A stretch of DNA of 8,964 nucleotides from Campylobacteraceae bacterium (GTDB lineage: Bacteria > Campylobacterota > Campylobacteria > Campylobacterales > Sulfurovaceae): assembly GCA_026985655.1 (NCBI GenBank), contig JALSQB010000162.1, forward strand, positions 1 to 8,964. Direction: 5' to 3'. Below the pieces are notes generated by a model, which was not told the DNA's origin, made no database searches, and was given only the letters and a program-made list of their open reading frames with translations. A program made the position numbers and the translations under genes. This document shows positions 6,557-8,964 of the stretch, piece by piece (within the stretch, counting starts at the first letter, position 1; every line of letters starts with the position of its first letter).

Positions 6557-7120
6557 ATGAAAAAAACACTCGTAACACTGTTGGTATCTGTAATACCACT
6601 CACCATTCAAGCAGGAGAAGCAATGCCTAAACATCAAAAAATGTTTTATGACTACAATGCGACAAGCATTACAGGAGAAGAGATTTCCATGTCTCAATAT
6701 AAAGGGAAAGTCGTTCTCGTGGTTAATACTGCTAGTAAATGTGGCTTTACGCCTCAATATGAAGGACTTCAAAAACTTTATGAAAAGTATAAAGATGAAG
6801 GTTTTATCATTTTAGGTTTTCCATGTAATCAATTTAATCAACAAGAACCTGGAAGTGAAAAGGAGATTAAAACTTTTTGTACAACAAACTACCATATATC
6901 CTTTCCTCTTTTTGAGAAAATAGACGTTAATGGTGACAAGACCCACCCACTTTACAAATTTTTAAAATCTGAAGCAACTGGATTTTTATGGACAAAAAGT
7001 ATCAAATGGAATTTTACGAAATTTTTAATAGACACAGAAGGTAAAGTACTTACCCGTTACGGTTCTAGTACAAAACCTAAAGAGATTGAAACAGATATTA
7101 CTAAACTCTTAAAGAGATAG
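6557..7120 (+). CDS. Glutathione peroxidase family protein (BtuE/Gpx type), with signal peptide
   Basis: This 187-residue protein reduces peroxides by a thiol mechanism. Bacterial homologues such as E. coli BtuE often use thioredoxin rather than glutathione. Residues 1-19 form a signal peptide ending in TIQA, so the full-length form should be periplasmic, whereas E. coli BtuE lacks an obvious leader. Key residues are peroxidatic Cys62 in NTASKCGFTP, Gln96 in QEPGS, and Trp151-Asn152 in KWNFTKF. Cys90 (GFPCNQF) and Cys108 (TFCTT) are also conserved; Cys108 matches the probable resolving position. Cys62 is encoded by TGT, so this is not a selenoprotein. The gene starts 13 nt after the transpeptidase stop with AAAAGG 7 nt upstream. 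A second in-frame ATG (6623, Met23) has a better-placed internal AGGAG and would give a cytoplasmic form. The gene converges on gdhA. Confidence 0.92.
   Translation: MKKTLVTLLVSVIPLTIQAGEAMPKHQKMFYDYNATSITGEEISMSQYKGKVVLVVNTASKCGFTPQYEGLQKLYEKYKDEGFIILGFPCNQFNQQEPGSEKEIKTFCTTNYHISFPLFEKIDVNGDKTHPLYKFLKSEATGFLWTKSIKWNFTKFLIDTEGKVLTRYGSSTKPKEIETDITKLLKR
6613..6617 (+). promoter_or_regulatory. Possible internal ribosome binding site in the peroxidase gene
   Basis: AGGAG ends 5 nt before the in-frame ATG at 6623 (Met23), directly after the predicted signal peptidase site. It could start a leaderless peroxidase of 165 residues. The same bases also encode Ala-Gly-Glu, so coincidence is possible. 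Confidence 0.35.
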
Positions 7121-7156
7121 TCCAATACTTTACCCACTCTCATTACATAAACGTCC

Positions 7157-7191
7157 AAAAGAGCAAATGTCTAAATAGTTTTAGACTGCTC
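7157..7191 (-). terminator. Intrinsic terminator of gdhA overlapping its stop codon
   Basis: Arms GAGCA (7161-7165) and TGCTC (7187-7191) form a 5-bp lower stem. GTCTAAA (7169-7175) and TTTAGAC (7180-7186) form a 7-bp upper stem with a TAGT loop, and AAT (7166-7168) bulges. On the minus strand the stem is followed at once by TTTT (complement of 7157-7160). The gdhA stop (7183-7181) lies inside the first arm. In the plus direction no T-run follows, so any terminating effect on the peroxidase transcript would be weaker. Confidence 0.6.
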
Positions 7192-8542
7192 CTTGCTCTA
7201 TCATAGCATCTGCAACTTTTCTAAAACCTGCTATGTTTGCTCCCATCACCAAATTTCCCTCATCATTAAATGCTTTAGAAGTTTCATACGCTGTGGTAAA
7301 AATATTGTGCATAATCACTTTTAATTTTTTATCTACCTCTTCAAAAGACCATTGTGCCATGGAAGCATTTTGACTCATCTCCAACTGAGAAGTCGCAACC
7401 CCACCAGCATTGGCTGCTTTTCCAGGGGAGAAGAGTATGCCATTTTCTTTAATAAATTCATACGCTTCTGGTGTTGTAGGCATATTTGCCCCCTCATTTA
7501 CCAAGATGCACCCATTGGCTTTTAAAGCTTGTGCATCAATCAAAGTTAGCTCATTTTGTGTCGCTGATGGAAATGCTATATCACAAGCAATATGCCAAAC
7601 AGCATGTCCATTTTTTGGGTACTGACTTAGAGGGGTATAGATTGACCCATCATTAACCGAGGCATACTCTTCTAGTGAAGCATGATGAATCTCTTTAATC
7701 GCTTTTAAGGTTTTTAGGTCTATGCCTTTGGCGTGATAAATTGTTCCTCTACTGTCCGAACAACTCACAGGAATTGCTCCCATCTCATAGAGTTTTTCAA
7801 TGGTATAAATAGCCACATTTCCTGAACCAGAAACTGCACAACGTTTACCTTTTAAACTTTTGCCATAAGCATTTAAGAAATTTTCAGCAAAATAAACCGA
7901 ACCATAACCAGTCGCTTCTTTACGTGCTAATGAGCCACCCCAATTTAATCCTTTTCCTGTCAAAACCCCTTCAAACTCACCTGTAAGCCTTTTGTATTGA
8001 CCAAAAAGATACCCAATCTCTCTAGCCCCTACCCCAATGTCTCCTGCTGGTACATCTTTGTGTTTACCAATATGTTTGTAAAGCTCATTCATAAACGCTT
8101 GACAGAACTTCATAATCTCATTGTCTGATTTCCCTTTAGGGTCAAAGTTAGAACCCCCTTTAGCCCCACCAATTTGTAAGCCTGTAAGTGCATTTTTAAA
8201 TATCTGTTCAAATCCTAAAAACTTAACGGTTCCCAGACTCACCGTTGGGTGAAAACGAAGCCCACCTTTGTAAGGTCCAATACTTGAATTAAACTGTACC
8301 CTATAAGCTAAATTTACATGTATTTTTCCTGCATCATCTACCCAAGTAACTTTAAAAATAATGCTTCTCTCAGGGACTACAATACGCTCTAAAATATTAT
8401 GTTCCAAATATCTAGCATCTTCATTTAACAATGGTCTTAATGAGTTTAAAACCTCTTCAGTAGCTTGGTAAAATTCATCTTGTCCAGGAGAGAACTCTTT
8501 AATATAATCTAAAACTTCTTCTATTTTTTGGGAGCTTGGCAT
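7181..8542 (-). CDS. gdhA: NADP-type glutamate dehydrogenase
   Basis: The enzyme makes glutamate from 2-oxoglutarate and ammonium (reversible), probably with NADPH, in the cytoplasm. The 453 residues match the hexameric bacterial GdhA class. Substrate-binding lysines are Lys92 in GPYKGGLRFHP and the catalytic Lys128 in GGAKGGSNFDP. Asp168 in PAGDIGVGAREIG is the catalytic acid. The Rossmann loop GSGNVA (239-244) is followed by CSDSRG, like the SDS of NADP-specific E. coli GdhA; NADP preference is inferred from this. AAAGGA lies 7 nt before ATG. The gene is monocistronic, between a divergent purL and the convergent peroxidase gene, and carries a terminator overlapping its stop codon. Confidence 0.97.
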   Translation of the reverse strand: MPSSQKIEEVLDYIKEFSPGQDEFYQATEEVLNSLRPLLNEDARYLEHNILERIVVPERSIIFKVTWVDDAGKIHVNLAYRVQFNSSIGPYKGGLRFHPTVSLGTVKFLGFEQIFKNALTGLQIGGAKGGSNFDPKGKSDNEIMKFCQAFMNELYKHIGKHKDVPAGDIGVGAREIGYLFGQYKRLTGEFEGVLTGKGLNWGGSLARKEATGYGSVYFAENFLNAYGKSLKGKRCAVSGSGNVAIYTIEKLYEMGAIPVSCSDSRGTIYHAKGIDLKTLKAIKEIHHASLEEYASVNDGSIYTPLSQYPKNGHAVWHIACDIAFPSATQNELTLIDAQALKANGCILVNEGANMPTTPEAYEFIKENGILFSPGKAANAGGVATSQLEMSQNASMAQWSFEEVDKKLKVIMHNIFTTAYETSKAFNDEGNLVMGANIAGFRKVADAMIEQGAV

Positions 8543-8586
8543 AAAATTTTCCTTTATCTTTTTAAGTCATTTATTCTTAACAAATT

Positions 8587-8592
8587 ATTTTA
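8587..8592 (-). promoter_or_regulatory. Candidate -10 box of gdhA
   Basis: The minus strand reads TAAAAT, one mismatch from TATAAT, giving a predicted start near 8580 and a leader of about 38 nt. There is no clear -35. It lies back to back with a similar box facing purL, 42 bp away. Confidence 0.4.
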
Positions 8593-8634
8593 GCTTAATT
8601 AACTGATTTCATCGCCTATTTAGCACTTTTTCAC

Positions 8635-8640
8635 TAAAAT
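8635..8640 (+). promoter_or_regulatory. Candidate -10 box of purL
   Basis: The plus strand reads TAAAAT below a T-rich stretch (8617-8631). The predicted start near 8647 gives a leader of about 35 nt before the purL ATG. Confidence 0.4.
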
Positions 8641-8681
8641 AACGCAGAAAAAAATCCCCTTATGTATAGGAAGACTAAAGA

Positions 8682-8964
8682 ATGTCAAAACCATTAGAGA
8701 ACTTAGATGAAGTACTTAAAAACCATAAACTTAGCCCAATAGAGTATGAAAATATTTTAGATATACTTGATGGAAGACACCCCAACATTGTTGAACTTGG
8801 AATTTTTTCAGCAATGTGGTCTGAACACTGTTCTTATAAATCAAGTAAAAAGTACCTCAATGGTTTTCCTACTAAAGCACCATGGGTTATTCAAGGGCCT
8901 GGTGAAAATGCAGGTGTTATTGACATTGGAGGTGGCATGGCAGCTGTCTTTAAGATGGAATCAC
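8682..8964 (+). CDS. purL: Phosphoribosylformylglycinamidine synthase II, N-terminal part (3' end outside window)
   Basis: The frame is open from ATG 8682 to the window edge: 94 codons and one extra base. PurL makes formylglycinamidine ribonucleotide in the fourth step of purine synthesis, working with PurQ and PurS. The visible part has the strongly conserved stretch ELGIFSAMWSEHCSYKSS, with the catalytic-site His49. QGPGENAGVIDIGGG and FKMES then lead into the usual ESHNHPS motif, cut off here. The start is supported by AGGA (8668-8671) 10 nt upstream and by the usual short acidic N-terminus. The small PurL (with separate PurQ/PurS) rather than the large PurL is implied, because the protein starts directly with the synthetase part. 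It diverges from gdhA across a 139-bp gap. Confidence 0.95.
   Translation, partial: MSKPLENLDEVLKNHKLSPIEYENILDILDGRHPNIVELGIFSAMWSEHCSYKSSKKYLNGFPTKAPWVIQGPGENAGVIDIGGGMAAVFKMES

Noticed and set aside
6740..6742. Selenocysteine at the peroxidase active site
   Set aside because: The codon is TGT (Cys), not TGA, and the family commonly uses Cys in bacteria.
6491..6772. Minus-strand 93-codon frame
   Set aside because: It is antisense to the transpeptidase end and the peroxidase catalytic region; no sign of a real protein.
7410..7625. Plus-strand 71-codon frame
   Set aside because: It is a shadow of gdhA on the other strand.
1..8964. CRISPR arrays, insertion sequences, tRNA or rRNA genes, phage or defence genes
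   Set aside because: No spaced repeats, transposase or integrase frames, terminal inverted repeats or RNA gene signatures were seen; all long frames are explained by the genes listed.

Overview
The window is a chromosomal segment of an AT-rich (by eye about one-third G+C) Gram-negative bacterium, most likely a member of the Campylobacterota (Epsilonproteobacteria) of the Sulfurimonas/Sulfurospirillum/Arcobacter type. The grounds are the GreA N-terminus (MQKEP..., close to the Helicobacter pylori GreA start), the AHQWRQPLN-type histidine kinase H-box, the style of the small single-haem protein, the short gaps between genes, and promoters made of a good -10 box below T-rich DNA. Genus cannot be fixed by eye. 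There are no mobile elements, CRISPR arrays, tRNA or rRNA genes, and no clear sign of recent transfer.

Layout. Positions 1-1095 hold the 3' part of a cytoplasmic-looking sensor histidine kinase gene whose start lies before the window. Convergent to it is a greA-argC operon (2593-1107, minus strand) with a TAATG stop/start overlap. From about 2613 to 7120 come five consecutive genes whose products all carry export signals: a beta-lactamase-fold serine hydrolase (+), a small CxxCH haem protein (-), an NlpC/P60 lipoprotein (-), a YcbB-type L,D-transpeptidase (+) and an exported glutathione peroxidase (+). The window closes with gdhA (minus, 8542-7181) and, divergent from it, the first 94 codons of purL (8682 to the window end). 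The purL fragment has no stop inside the window.

How the genes work together. The middle block looks like a cell-envelope island. The NlpC/P60 hydrolase would cut peptide stems or cross-links of peptidoglycan and the L,D-transpeptidase would form 3-3 cross-links or attach other groups. The two genes diverge from one 222-bp intergenic region holding a 9+2+9 bp palindrome and an exact 20-bp-period tandem repeat that carries -10-like boxes. The transpeptidase and the peroxidase are 13 nt apart and probably co-transcribed. The flanking genes (greA, argC, gdhA, purL) are housekeeping genes of transcript elongation, arginine, glutamate and purine synthesis.

I found no clearly new multi-gene system. 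The points most worth a second look are the tandem-repeat control region, a well-placed internal ribosome binding site in the peroxidase gene that could give a leaderless cytoplasmic form, a haem protein without an evident distal axial ligand, and stem-loops that overlap stop codons at two convergent gene junctions.
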